Shown piece by piece: positions 19,032 through 28,077 of a stretch of 45,823 nucleotides of DNA. A program made the position numbers and the translations under genes. Source of the stretch: Candidatus Gottesmanbacteria bacterium RIFCSPLOWO2_01_FULL_39_12b (lineage in GTDB: Bacteria; Patescibacteriota; Microgenomatia; 2-02-FULL-39-11); NCBI GenBank assembly GCA_001780955.1, contig MFJR01000009.1, positions 17,370-63,192 of the forward strand, written 5' to 3'. Position 1 is the first letter of the stretch. The number at the start of each line of letters is the position of its first letter. Below the pieces are notes generated by a model. That model saw only the letters and a list, made by a program, of their open reading frames with translations, was not told where the DNA came from and did not search any database.

Positions 19032-19588
19032 ATATCGCTATTTTAGGCGGGCGATTTGACCCGCCCCATATTTGGCATTTCTGGACAGCGCAACAAATAC
19101 TGGAAAATGTGAAAGACATGGATCAGGTTTGGTTACTGCCTGACTATTCAAACGCTTTTAAACCTATCATTGCCGCCCCAAGCGACAGGGTAGAGATGCT
19201 GCATTATCTGGAGACTGGCAGAATTAAGCTTTCAACCATTGCCGTGGTACGGGAAACCGTCACTTATACTATTTCTATCGTCCGGGAGTTAGTTAAAGAC
19301 ATAAATAACCGTTATTTTTGGGTGGTCGGATCGGACGTGGTGAGAGAGTTTACGAGGTGGCGCGATTATCAGAAGTTAGCTAAGTTAATTGAGTTTTTAG
19401 TGATTCCTCGTAAAGACTATCCTATCAATAGCCTGCCGGCCGGATTCTGTAAAGTTGAAGGAAATCTTATGTTAAGTAATGTTTCCTCAACTTTGATTCG
19501 GCAGCGGGTCAGTAAAGGAACGACGATTACGGGGTTGGTTTTTCCGGAGGTTGAGGAGTTGATAAGAAGAAGGAATCTGTATAAATGA
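19028..19588 (+). CDS. nadD: nicotinate-nucleotide adenylyltransferase
   Basis: MNIAILGGRFDPPHIWHFWTAQQIL (GGxFDPxHxxH) and SSTLIRQRVSKG. Confidence 0.88.
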   Translation: MNIAILGGRFDPPHIWHFWTAQQILENVKDMDQVWLLPDYSNAFKPIIAAPSDRVEMLHYLETGRIKLSTIAVVRETVTYTISIVRELVKDINNRYFWVVGSDVVREFTRWRDYQKLAKLIEFLVIPRKDYPINSLPAGFCKVEGNLMLSNVSSTLIRQRVSKGTTITGLVFPEVEELIRRRNLYK

Positions 19589-20346
19589 TAGTAGATCTTT
19601 CCATTAACCCGTCAAAAATCTCCGACGACATTGTTAAATTTATAAGACAGACCGTTACCGGGGCCGGGTTTTCCAAAGTTATCGTTGGTCTTTCTGGCGG
19701 GATAGACTCGGCTGTCTCGTGTAGTCTGGCCGTTTCTGCCTTAGAAAAAGAAAATGTTTATGTTGCCCTTCTTCCATACGGTGATTTGGATAAAGAGGGG
19801 ATCGGGCATGCCAAATTATTGATTGATTTCTTGAAAATTCCCTCATCAAGCGTTCATCTTATCGATATTAAACCCCTTCTTGATCAAATTGCAAAAATCG
19901 ATCCTGGAATGGATGATTTACGAAAAGGTAATATTATGTCACGTATGCGGATGATTTTGCTATTCGACCTGGCGAAAAAATATAAAGCTCTTGTTTTGGG
20001 AACCGAGAACAAGACAGAACATCTTCTTGGATATTTTACCCGTTTTGGCGATAGCGCTTCGGACATTGAGCCCATCCGCCACTTATACAAAACCCAAGTC
20101 AGGAAACTGGCCAAATATTTGAAAATACCGGAAAAAATCATCAAAAAGACACCAACGGCTGGTCTGTGGCAGGGGCAAACCGATGAAAGAGAATTTGGGT
20201 TTTCTTACGGTGAAGCGGATCAGATACTGCTTTTGTACCTAGACCAAAAAAAGAATGTAGAGGAAATTGTAAATAAGGGAATTAAGTTAGAACAGGTCGA
20301 AAAAGTAGTTAAAAGACTAAAAGCCAACGAGTTTAAGCATAGATAA
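19585..20346 (+). CDS. nadE: NAD+ synthetase, NH3-dependent
   Basis: VIVGLSGGIDSAVSCSLAVSAL; GTENKTEHLLGYFTRFGDSASDIEPI; TPTAGLWQGQTDEREFGFSYGEAD. Confidence 0.95.
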   Translation: MIVDLSINPSKISDDIVKFIRQTVTGAGFSKVIVGLSGGIDSAVSCSLAVSALEKENVYVALLPYGDLDKEGIGHAKLLIDFLKIPSSSVHLIDIKPLLDQIAKIDPGMDDLRKGNIMSRMRMILLFDLAKKYKALVLGTENKTEHLLGYFTRFGDSASDIEPIRHLYKTQVRKLAKYLKIPEKIIKKTPTAGLWQGQTDEREFGFSYGEADQILLLYLDQKKNVEEIVNKGIKLEQVEKVVKRLKANEFKHR

Positions 20347-20350
20347 GTTT

Positions 20351-20743
20351 TTAATTATTGGTATCGGCGGGGGAATAGAGAACGATGTTTGGCACGCTCT
20401 TAAAATGTTTGACATTGAAAGTAAAAAGTTTGGTTTTGTAATAAACAGAGGTAGCAGCGATGATAGCGTCTGCTAAACTCAAGTGGTATTTCCTTTTAAT
20501 ATTTCCTGTTAATTTACTCAACGCGAAATCCAAAGGAATGATATCAAGGAGTGAAAGAAATTCAGTTATTACCATTTCCTTTTCCGCACTATCTTCACCG
20601 GTATATAATTCTATTACACTAATTAGTGAAATGCATGCTTTGATCTCTCCCTTTTCAATTTTAGTGATAAAATGATTTATTCTTTTTGTATACCCCCTAA
20701 GAAGATCAATCACAAAGTCGGCGTCTAAAAGGATTTTTTCCAT
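20351..20743 (-). CDS. vapC: PIN-domain toxin (VapC-like)
   Basis: ILLDADFVIDLLRG...SLADAIIAATSVYYKTKLFTFNVKHFKSV. Confidence 0.9.
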   Translation of the reverse strand: MEKILLDADFVIDLLRGYTKRINHFITKIEKGEIKACISLISVIELYTGEDSAEKEMVITEFLSLLDIIPLDFALSKLTGNIKRKYHLSLADAIIAATSVYYKTKLFTFNVKHFKSVPNIVLYSPADTNN

Positions 20744-21018
20744 AGTTTTGCAAGATATTTTTCTCTTGCTTTCTCCTCTTTACCGTACCTGATTCTCTTT
20801 AAGAATTTGGAACCGGATTCTCCTTTGCCCCAAGCACCAATAAAAGAACTTATCGTAATTGGAGGGGTTATTTCAGTTTTTTTTCCGACGTAACTGTTTA
20901 AACCTTCATTTACGATATCTTTAATTGTCTTTTTTTCTATCAGAGCCCTCTTTTTTATTTCAAAAAGAAGTTCTTCAGGAAGAGTGATAGTAGTTCTAGT
21001 ATATTTTGTGTTTAACAT
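20725..21018 (-). CDS. vapB: RHH antitoxin (VapB-like)
   Basis: RTTITLPEELLFEIKKRALIEKKTIKDIVNEGLNSYV; overlaps vapC. Confidence 0.88.
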   Translation of the reverse strand: MLNTKYTRTTITLPEELLFEIKKRALIEKKTIKDIVNEGLNSYVGKKTEITPPITISSFIGAWGKGESGSKFLKRIRYGKEEKAREKYLAKLWKKSF

Positions 21019-21024
21019 ATTTTC

Positions 21025-21053
21025 ATCTTATCATCAAATCATCAATATGTCAA
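21025..21053 (-). promoter_or_regulatory. vapBC promoter (TTGACA-17-TAAGAT)
   Basis: + strand TGTCAA 21048-21053 and ATCTTA 21025-21030; the ATG at 21018 coincides with the predicted +1. Confidence 0.65.
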
Positions 21054-21147
21054 CTAGAGTTGGTTTCTACTTTTACCCTCCATAAAGGGTATCCAGGTCA
21101 CATCTTCCCAACCGGGTTCTCGGGGATGGTTGTTGGCGAGAAAGAGA

Positions 21148-22374
21148 TTACTTTTTAACTTGTAAAGCCTTAGTTGCTTGATAGAAGTGCTCTATAGTAG
21201 TGGTATCCGAATACCATCTGGATACATCCGGTAGGTTATTTATTAGTTCCAAGTATTTAGGAAGACAGGGAATTCTACCCGGGTGCCATTTTTCTCCTTC
21301 AGGTGGCGGTTTTCCTTCATCTGCAGGGTATACCCGTAAAGGTTTATTTCCCTTAAAAGGTTTATTGAGTAAATACATTAGAGCATAATTTAGAGCTACC
21401 GCATGAAATTGGTTAGGAATGCCAGGTTGATTATATGTTCGGTATAAATCCGTCGCTCTCTCAACCGGCACCGGATACTCATCTAATTCATATGCATGGC
21501 TAAAGTTATTTACGATCCAGTCAGCTTCTTTGGGGTGGTCTTGAAAATAAGCAGCGTAAGATTCTGCGTAAACATTAAAAACAATTTCTTCGATCGTCCA
21601 CAGTCTATCGTTTTGATCAACGTTTACTAATCGCCAATTACCTGAATCATATCTCCCATTCCATTCAGAAAATTTTTCATCCCTTCTTCTTCCCAGGTGA
21701 CCTGGTCGTTCTTGAGTTATCCATCCTTCTGTACCTTCTGGTAATTTTTTAATAAAAAGCTCAAGGCTTTGTTCCTTGCTAAACGGTATCCATCCAGGTC
21801 TAGGAGACTCAGTTGCTTCTCCACGGGGATCCACATGAAAAACATAGGTAGTTTTTTCTCCAAAGGGTTTATTAACTGCTAGACTTGCGTAATGCCAAAT
21901 ACCAGGATTTAAGGTAACTTGAGTATTCTGCGGAATCAAAAATGTTTCGGCGAGCGAAGCGTCCGGTAACTCTTCTGAATTGTTTGGATTTTTTCCCGGC
22001 GCTACCACAAGGACTATTTCTCCATCAAGAGGTTGTTGTATCTCAGGGCTTCTTTCTCTTTCCATTCCAGGAATTGTTATGTATCCTGACACTGACTCCG
22101 TTTCAACAAGACCAACAATACCTCCAGTTACTAATATAGATTCTGCAATCGGAGACCAGCATTGCCAACCTGGACCAGAACGATTAGCCTTAGTATCTGG
22201 TCTTGTAATGAGTTTCCCATCTATTATGGCTGCGTTTGGGTTCTGATTGATAGAGCCGAATGATGAAAAACCATCAGGGGTTAGAGGTCGAACGTGGATA
22301 AGTAGTGCCGGATGTTGTTCTCCTACTGGTGTAACTTCAACAGTTTTTTCTATTGCTTTCATAATATTTTTCAT
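21148..22374 (-). CDS. ureidoglycolate lyase (AllA)-like cupin protein with additional C-terminal domain
   Basis: VRPLTPDGFSSFGSI..., then ERERSPEIQQPLDGEIVLVVAPGKNPNNSEELPDASLAETFLIPQNTQVTLNPGIWHYASLAV resembles the AllA core; residues beyond about 230 are unassigned. Confidence 0.6.
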   Translation of the reverse strand: MKNIMKAIEKTVEVTPVGEQHPALLIHVRPLTPDGFSSFGSINQNPNAAIIDGKLITRPDTKANRSGPGWQCWSPIAESILVTGGIVGLVETESVSGYITIPGMERERSPEIQQPLDGEIVLVVAPGKNPNNSEELPDASLAETFLIPQNTQVTLNPGIWHYASLAVNKPFGEKTTYVFHVDPRGEATESPRPGWIPFSKEQSLELFIKKLPEGTEGWITQERPGHLGRRRDEKFSEWNGRYDSGNWRLVNVDQNDRLWTIEEIVFNVYAESYAAYFQDHPKEADWIVNNFSHAYELDEYPVPVERATDLYRTYNQPGIPNQFHAVALNYALMYLLNKPFKGNKPLRVYPADEGKPPPEGEKWHPGRIPCLPKYLELINNLPDVSRWYSDTTTIEHFYQATKALQVKK

Positions 22375-22461
22375 TTAATTAATTCTGCTATTTTTTGAAC
22401 TTCTTATATTTTATAATGTTTCATTATATCAGGTTATTTTTTATAAAATATAGTCTTTTTA

Positions 22462-23388
22462 TCATGCCCAGCGTAAAATATGAGCTACTCCAGTGCTTTC
22501 TGGTTGTGGCGTGACATAATCTGCTATTTCTTTTAATTCAGGAATACCGTTAGCTACTGTGAAAATCAAGCCCCCATTAGATTTAATCTCTAATGCGATT
22601 TCTAAGTCGTTTTCAGCATCACCAAAATATCCTATTTTCGAAAGATTAATTAAACCTCTTTTTTCTAACACCAGAAGACCATCTCTCTTTGAACGTAAAT
22701 GACCATCTGCGAATTTTTCCACCGCAATGATATCGCCATTAGCTGTTAACATAAAACCTATATGCCTAATCCCCGTTTCTTCAGCGATTTTTATCATATG
22801 TGTTAGAGTAGTTTGATAGTCAGGGTAATCTATATTAGCCAGTGGACCTTTGACCATAATTTTAAAGACACCAGTTTCCTTTATGTCCTCATCAGCTACT
22901 TGAATAGGCGCGGATAGACCCTCAATAAAACCATATTTACCTGCTCTTAATTTACTATCTCCAGCTATTTGCCACCGTGATTTGATATCATCTTTTAGTC
23001 TTCCCATCTCTTTCAGGGCTTCTGGACTGGTTAGAATTTCAAAACTTACGCCTGAACCGTTGGGAACACCGATTTGGTGCCCATCACTGTAAATAGATGG
23101 ACCACTGAAAATAGGATGCTGATCTCTGGTAAATCCCCCTATTCCAATGGTAATCATGTCCTGTTCAATTTTCGCGACACTTTTAGGGCTACGCGAAGTG
23201 CATACACCAAGAGCTACATCCTGTCTTAATGACAAATCTAGAAATAGCCAAGGTAAGGTAGGATTGACAGAGGAAAATGTTCCACTTCTGTCCCATGAAG
23301 TTTGATCCAAATCAGTCATCCAATATTTGACTTGATTTAGTCTAGTTTCCAGATTTGATAGTGATGGCCTCTTTGTTTCTAGTATCAT
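22462..23388 (-). CDS. HAD-superfamily (Cof/type IIB-like) phosphatase
   Basis: YWMTDLDQTSWD (DxDxT) and GYFGDAENDLEIALEI (GDxxND). Confidence 0.75.
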   Translation of the reverse strand: MILETKRPSLSNLETRLNQVKYWMTDLDQTSWDRSGTFSSVNPTLPWLFLDLSLRQDVALGVCTSRSPKSVAKIEQDMITIGIGGFTRDQHPIFSGPSIYSDGHQIGVPNGSGVSFEILTSPEALKEMGRLKDDIKSRWQIAGDSKLRAGKYGFIEGLSAPIQVADEDIKETGVFKIMVKGPLANIDYPDYQTTLTHMIKIAEETGIRHIGFMLTANGDIIAVEKFADGHLRSKRDGLLVLEKRGLINLSKIGYFGDAENDLEIALEIKSNGGLIFTVANGIPELKEIADYVTPQPESTGVAHILRWA

Positions 23389-23443
23389 ATCAGGTTGCTA
23401 AAAAACTTATAACTGGATAACGAAAATGATCAATGGGGCAGGT

Positions 23444-23587
23444 TTATATTTTAAGAAGAAATATGAAATTAATCATATATTCCATTGTTTTTACAATACC
23501 TGGAGATTCGGTGTAAGGGAGGAGAGGAGGAAGATGGACAACTCCGATAATCGGCTTTTTCTTGGAAAATAACTTATAAAACTTCAT
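23444..23587 (-). pseudogene. N-terminal remnant of a BtpA/SgcQ-family (TIM-barrel) protein
   Basis: 47-codon frame MKFYKLFSKKKPIIGVVHLPPLLPYTESPGIVKTMEYMINFIFLLKI* resembles BtpA N-termini (xxLYxLFxxxxPVIGVVHLLPLP); rest of the domain absent. Confidence 0.55.
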
Positions 23588-23606
23588 AGATATAAAAATA
23601 CATTAA

Positions 23607-24902
23607 TTATCTCTTTAGAGTCAGTATACTTCTTGCCTGATGAACGGCAGGAAACATCTTATCACCTACTTCATTGGAGAAATTTAAAAATCCTTCTCTT
23701 TTTGAGAGAGCTGGTGTAGGTTGCATTAGCATGCCATGACTCCAGCTCCCTGAAGACGCTTCTTTTACATATTTCATTACTTTGGCTAGATGTCTTGCTA
23801 TATCCAGATAAAATTCTTCACTGGCCAAACCTGTTTTTTCAGTTAAGCTATATTTAGGATTTACTATTGCACTTTCAGCCCAATCACTAACTGCTTTGTT
23901 GGCAATTCGTGCTAGTTTTGCGGCTAGTTCACTCTGGACAGGAGTAATTACGGGGTGAATTTTTCCGTCTTGTTCCTTGTATCTTGAGACAGTTTGATGT
24001 TCATCAAATAAGCTTTCTACGCCATCCGCTATTGCTTCCAGGATTTCTAGACAATCAGGAGGTATAGGTATGTCTAGTTTAGGGAAATATTCCTCTACCA
24101 TTATATTTAAGAATCCAGGTACAGACCGAAGTCTATTTCCTTTATGCTCTCTTCCCCAGGTATGTGAGTAGAAGCTGATAGGAAGGATAGATACATTAAA
24201 AGCTTTAGCAAGACCTATAGCCATCTCTTTTGTAATTGCCTTGGTTTTCCATGCTTGTCCGACGTTACCGGCTTTAACGATAAAAGAATCTTCACCTCTT
24301 GTTAAAGCCTCGATCATATATCCATAAGGTAACGAATCCATAAAAATAGCGACTTTTCCACCTCTTGCTCCTTCTGCAACAGCTTCTGCGAAGTATCTGG
24401 TAACCATTGCGAAGTGTCTTGCCGGATCTTTTTCAACAACTGTGCCATTGGTTCCGGCAACTTCATCTTTAATACCCAGACTAACTCTACTGGCATGAAA
24501 CTCCCAGACTTGTGGTTTCATTCCTCTCGCTCTTTTTAATACTTGATATGCTGCTGCCGGGGGGTAACCGTCTCTTGGTAACCCGTCGACTTGACTTCCT
24601 GGGATAGAGGTTTTTACATCCATGACAAAAGATGCCCAACCGGCAATCAAAGGAGCATAACCAGAAACTAATTGATAGTATTCAGCCTCAACTGCTTTTT
24701 CTACTATCTTACGATCGTAGATATTCCCATTTGGTCCTTGTAAAGTAATTTCCCCACGATTTACTTCGACATGGCTTAAGGCCTCTCTAACTAAATTTTC
24801 AGTAAACCATGGTGCTAACTGGTGACCTAGTTCATCAATTCTTTCACCTGCTAATTCGTTTGCGATTGTCTGCGGAACTGGTTTAAGGGTATCAGCTGAC
24901 AT
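23607..24902 (-). CDS. hypothetical protein (431 aa), probably enzymatic
   Basis: Uninterrupted ORF, 2 nt from the PfkB gene; family not recognised. Confidence 0.8.
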   Translation of the reverse strand: MSADTLKPVPQTIANELAGERIDELGHQLAPWFTENLVREALSHVEVNRGEITLQGPNGNIYDRKIVEKAVEAEYYQLVSGYAPLIAGWASFVMDVKTSIPGSQVDGLPRDGYPPAAAYQVLKRARGMKPQVWEFHASRVSLGIKDEVAGTNGTVVEKDPARHFAMVTRYFAEAVAEGARGGKVAIFMDSLPYGYMIEALTRGEDSFIVKAGNVGQAWKTKAITKEMAIGLAKAFNVSILPISFYSHTWGREHKGNRLRSVPGFLNIMVEEYFPKLDIPIPPDCLEILEAIADGVESLFDEHQTVSRYKEQDGKIHPVITPVQSELAAKLARIANKAVSDWAESAIVNPKYSLTEKTGLASEEFYLDIARHLAKVMKYVKEASSGSWSHGMLMQPTPALSKREGFLNFSNEVGDKMFPAVHQARSILTLKR

Positions 24903-24904
24903 AT

Positions 24905-25732
24905 TTATATAGCTCCGTATTTTTGAATAATCTTTGAAGCATACACACTTCCCTGATAGAGGCTTTTTGCGACATTTCTTGATTGGAGATGTTCGGATAA
25001 GAAGGCAGATATAAACGCATCCCCTGCCCCTGTGGTATCTACAATTTTTTTAACAGGCATCGCGTTTTGCTGGTATTTTTTATTTCCTATAAAAGCCAAA
25101 CTTCCTTTTTCAGCTAAAGTAACAACTAAAAGCTTTTTATATTTTTTAGCTAAATCTGTAACTTGATAAATAAGATCTGGTTTTACATTGCTTAATCCCA
25201 AAAAACCAATATCAAAATTATTGATATAGTTTTTAACTATTTCTGTTGAATAGTTATAATCAGCCAGACTCATAAAGTCGATGGCTACTTTTCCCGGCCA
25301 TTTTCTCTTTATAACAGATTTGAGAAATGGTTCAATTTGGGTAAACAAAACACCTAAAAGAAGGTCTTGTGTGGCAAGAAAAGACAAATCATCTGGAGTT
25401 GGTTTGGCTACATCTATTACTCCGGCAACGAAATTGAAAAATACTTTTTCACCAGAAGAATCGTTCTTGATATGCTGAATTGACGTTTTACCGTTTAATA
25501 ATTGTAAATTACTAGTCAGTATTGCGTAGTTTTTGCATGCCTTAAGTATTACTGAAGAGTTTTTGTCTTTACCTATAGCTCCTAAAACAGAGATTTTTGC
25601 AGTGGGAAGAATTTTTTTGAAGTGAACAGAAGCGTTTAAACCTCCTCCACCAGGCTTTTTTTTCTTAAGAGACACATAATCATCTACCGTGCATCCTCCT
25701 AAACAGCTAATTTTATAGTATCGTTTCAACAT
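24905..25732 (-). CDS. PfkB-family carbohydrate/nucleoside kinase
   Basis: GGGGLNASVHFKKI N-terminal signature and DTTGAGDAFISAFLSE C-terminal signature. Confidence 0.9.
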   Translation of the reverse strand: MLKRYYKISCLGGCTVDDYVSLKKKKPGGGGLNASVHFKKILPTAKISVLGAIGKDKNSSVILKACKNYAILTSNLQLLNGKTSIQHIKNDSSGEKVFFNFVAGVIDVAKPTPDDLSFLATQDLLLGVLFTQIEPFLKSVIKRKWPGKVAIDFMSLADYNYSTEIVKNYINNFDIGFLGLSNVKPDLIYQVTDLAKKYKKLLVVTLAEKGSLAFIGNKKYQQNAMPVKKIVDTTGAGDAFISAFLSEHLQSRNVAKSLYQGSVYASKIIQKYGAI

Positions 25733-25815
25733 TGTTACAACACTAAAAAATAATCCAGTTAGTCATTGGATTTTTCATACTTTATCATACTATTTGTTAT
25801 TTTTCAAATTCGGGG

Positions 25816-27075
25816 TTACATAGCAGATAAGTGGTACTCAACTTCTTCAAGCGGTACAAAAGAGAGATTTTTTCCAGGAATGGTGTGTGAATAGTTATTT
25901 GTTATCATCATTCCTTTATATCCTTTATCTTTTATATACGATTCAATGAAACGATAGTCATAAGGAGCGATATGCTCCTGATATTTTACTTCTACTGCAA
26001 GCTGTTTTTCCGGCAGGATGAAATCAATTTCCTTATTCCGATGATGATAAAGATAGACATTTTTGGTGAAGGAATGCAATAGAGTATTTATATAGGTTTC
26101 TGCTTTAAAGCCGGTGTTGATCTGTTCGGGGATAAGAGAAAGGAAATTTGAGGAGGCAGGGTAAAGCTTGCGAAGAAGACGTTTTTCCCTGCGAAAGCTT
26201 CCGCTGAGATTCAATACTTTTTGTATCAATAGCGATTGTTCTAAAATAGATAAGTATTTAAACAGCGTTGCTTTTTTCAAAGAAAGATCAGACATAAGCT
26301 TATATGAGGCAATAATTTGTCCAGTATTTGGAAGGAGTGACCAAAAAAGCCTCTCAAAATCAACTGTTTTTCGTATACCATATGCCTTTACTATATCAAT
26401 TTCAAGCACTTTTCCGATGACTCCTTCCTTAAGATACTCTACTTTTTTTGCGTTGTCTCTGAGCTCAAGCATCTCAGGAAATTGGCCAAAATCCAGAAAA
26501 TCAATAAAATCAGTTTTTTTTGAAAGCAGTTTATATTCGGAATAGGTAAGTGGGGGTAAATTTGTATTGAATATTCTCCCAGCCAAGCTTTCCTTCGATT
26601 TTTCTGAAATAAAAAGGGAGGACGATCCCGAAACTATAAATTTCAGGTTTTGGTTTACATCGTAATATCGTTTAATAATGTCCTGCCAAAAAGGGATCAA
26701 TTGAATTTCATCAAAAAAGAAATATGTTTTATTCTTAATAGTATTTGGAGTTGCGTGTATGATGTTTGAGAAAAAAATGGTCATAATTTCTTCAAGTAAT
26801 TCCGGGTTTTCCTTTATGGCAGGTTGATCGAAGGAGAAATAAAGAATATAAGAAGGGTTAAGATGACTATTTAAAAGTGTAGCAACGCTTTGTTTTAGAA
26901 GGGTGCTTTTTCCCGTTCTGCGTAGTCCCGTTAGGCTCGAAATCTGCTTTATTTCAGTTATTTCTTTATAGAAAGAAGAAAATAAATTCCGTTTCGGGAG
27001 CACCTGTTCAGGAGGTATATATTTTTGGTCACGGTACCAAGGGTTAAAGAGATATATTAGTTCTTTTATATTCAT
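25816..27075 (-). CDS. AAA ATPase with DUF4143 domain
   Basis: SLTGLRRTGKSTLLKQ (Walker A), YFFFDEIQLIPFWQDIIKRYYD, C-term HHRNKEIDFILPEKQLAVEVKYQ. Confidence 0.92.
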   Translation of the reverse strand: MNIKELIYLFNPWYRDQKYIPPEQVLPKRNLFSSFYKEITEIKQISSLTGLRRTGKSTLLKQSVATLLNSHLNPSYILYFSFDQPAIKENPELLEEIMTIFFSNIIHATPNTIKNKTYFFFDEIQLIPFWQDIIKRYYDVNQNLKFIVSGSSSLFISEKSKESLAGRIFNTNLPPLTYSEYKLLSKKTDFIDFLDFGQFPEMLELRDNAKKVEYLKEGVIGKVLEIDIVKAYGIRKTVDFERLFWSLLPNTGQIIASYKLMSDLSLKKATLFKYLSILEQSLLIQKVLNLSGSFRREKRLLRKLYPASSNFLSLIPEQINTGFKAETYINTLLHSFTKNVYLYHHRNKEIDFILPEKQLAVEVKYQEHIAPYDYRFIESYIKDKGYKGMMITNNYSHTIPGKNLSFVPLEEVEYHLSAM

Positions 27076-27201
27076 TTTGTAGACTAAATGTAACAGTATG
27101 TCTATTATTTTAGAATAAATAGATGAAATGTCAAGTTCAGTTCCCGTAATTATTCAGAGTTTCCCAATGATAGTTTTGATACATCACCTCCCTGGAAAGA
27201 C

Positions 27202-27237
27202 GGGGTCAGGCCTTAAAGGCGTTAAAGGCCTGACCCC
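27202..27237. repeat. palindromic REP-like element GGGGTCAGGCCTT...AAGGCCTGACCCC
   Basis: 13-bp perfect inverted arms in GGGGTCAGGCCTTAAAGGCGTTAAAGGCCTGACCCC, intergenic. Confidence 0.75.
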
Positions 27238-27246
27238 TTTAACCCA

Positions 27247-27708
27247 TTATCCTAAAATAATAAGTCCCCCCTTTTCCTTTATACGGTTAAAGTCGTGATC
27301 AAAAGTAGCGATTTGCCGTATATTTTGTTGCTGCATAATGCATAAATGAAATGCGTCCCGGGGGCGCAAATTGTATCGCTGCATGTTTTTAAGAACAATC
27401 TTTACCTCGGTTGGATTATGACGGAATTCAACAAGTTCTAATCTTTCCCAAGAGAATACTTTTTCGGTGGCCTCTGATATCACTTGTGTGTGCAGATCGA
27501 AAGAGGTTTTTGTTTTATCTTTCGCAACACTTTGAAGTATAAAAATCAGTCCATAGAAAAATTCATCCCACGTCAGACTTGAAATGACAAAGCTGTGTCT
27601 CTTTTTCCATATCCGATCAATAATGTCCATCGCACGTGTATGATATTGATGGTTTGATACTTGATGAGCGATAAGAATGTTAGCGTCCAAGTAAACTTTG
27701 TCTGTCAT
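27247..27708 (-). CDS. PIN-domain toxin
   Basis: DKVYLDANILIAHQV...RPRDAFHLCIMQQQNIRQIATFDHDFNRI. Confidence 0.88.
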   Translation of the reverse strand: MTDKVYLDANILIAHQVSNHQYHTRAMDIIDRIWKKRHSFVISSLTWDEFFYGLIFILQSVAKDKTKTSFDLHTQVISEATEKVFSWERLELVEFRHNPTEVKIVLKNMQRYNLRPRDAFHLCIMQQQNIRQIATFDHDFNRIKEKGGLIILG

Positions 27709-27958
27709 ACGGCTCTTTTATCACACGAAACACTTTTTCCATGTTTATTTTGTGCGATATGGAAATCGTACCTGCAGTTGCAGAGGGAGGTTGTGTTGAT
27801 TGAGCATTTTTAACTGGCATATTGAGTTCTTTTATATTCACAAGAGCAGCAACAGGTTTACCCATTTTCTGGATGATGATCTGTTGTGAGGTATAGGAAA
27901 CCTGGTTAATTAAGTCAGCAAAGTCATTTCTCGCCTGGGTAATACTTACTATCTTCAT
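27680..27958 (-). CDS. Phd/YefM-type antitoxin
   Basis: MKIVSITQARNDFADLINQVSYTSQQIIIQKMGKPVAALVNIKEL; overlaps the PIN gene. Confidence 0.88.
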   Translation of the reverse strand: MKIVSITQARNDFADLINQVSYTSQQIIIQKMGKPVAALVNIKELNMPVKNAQSTQPPSATAGTISISHKINMEKVFRVIKEPYDRQSLLGR

Positions 27959-27966
27959 ACAACCTT

Positions 27967-27995
27967 AATATATTACAATTTATATATTTTGTCAA
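27967..27995 (-). promoter_or_regulatory. Phd-PIN promoter (TTGACA-17-TATATT)
   Basis: + strand TGTCAA 27990-27995 and AATATA 27967-27972. Confidence 0.6.
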
Positions 27996-28039
27996 ATTTG
28001 TACATACTGACGGATTATATCCTCTGATTCTTCAAGACC

Positions 28040-28068
28040 TTGACATGTTTCCTTGAACTGTATAAAAT
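28040..28068 (+). promoter_or_regulatory. AbiE promoter (TTGACA-17-TAAAAT)
   Basis: TTGACA 28040-28045, TAAAAT 28063-28068. Confidence 0.6.
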
Positions 28069-28077
28069 ATGCATAAT

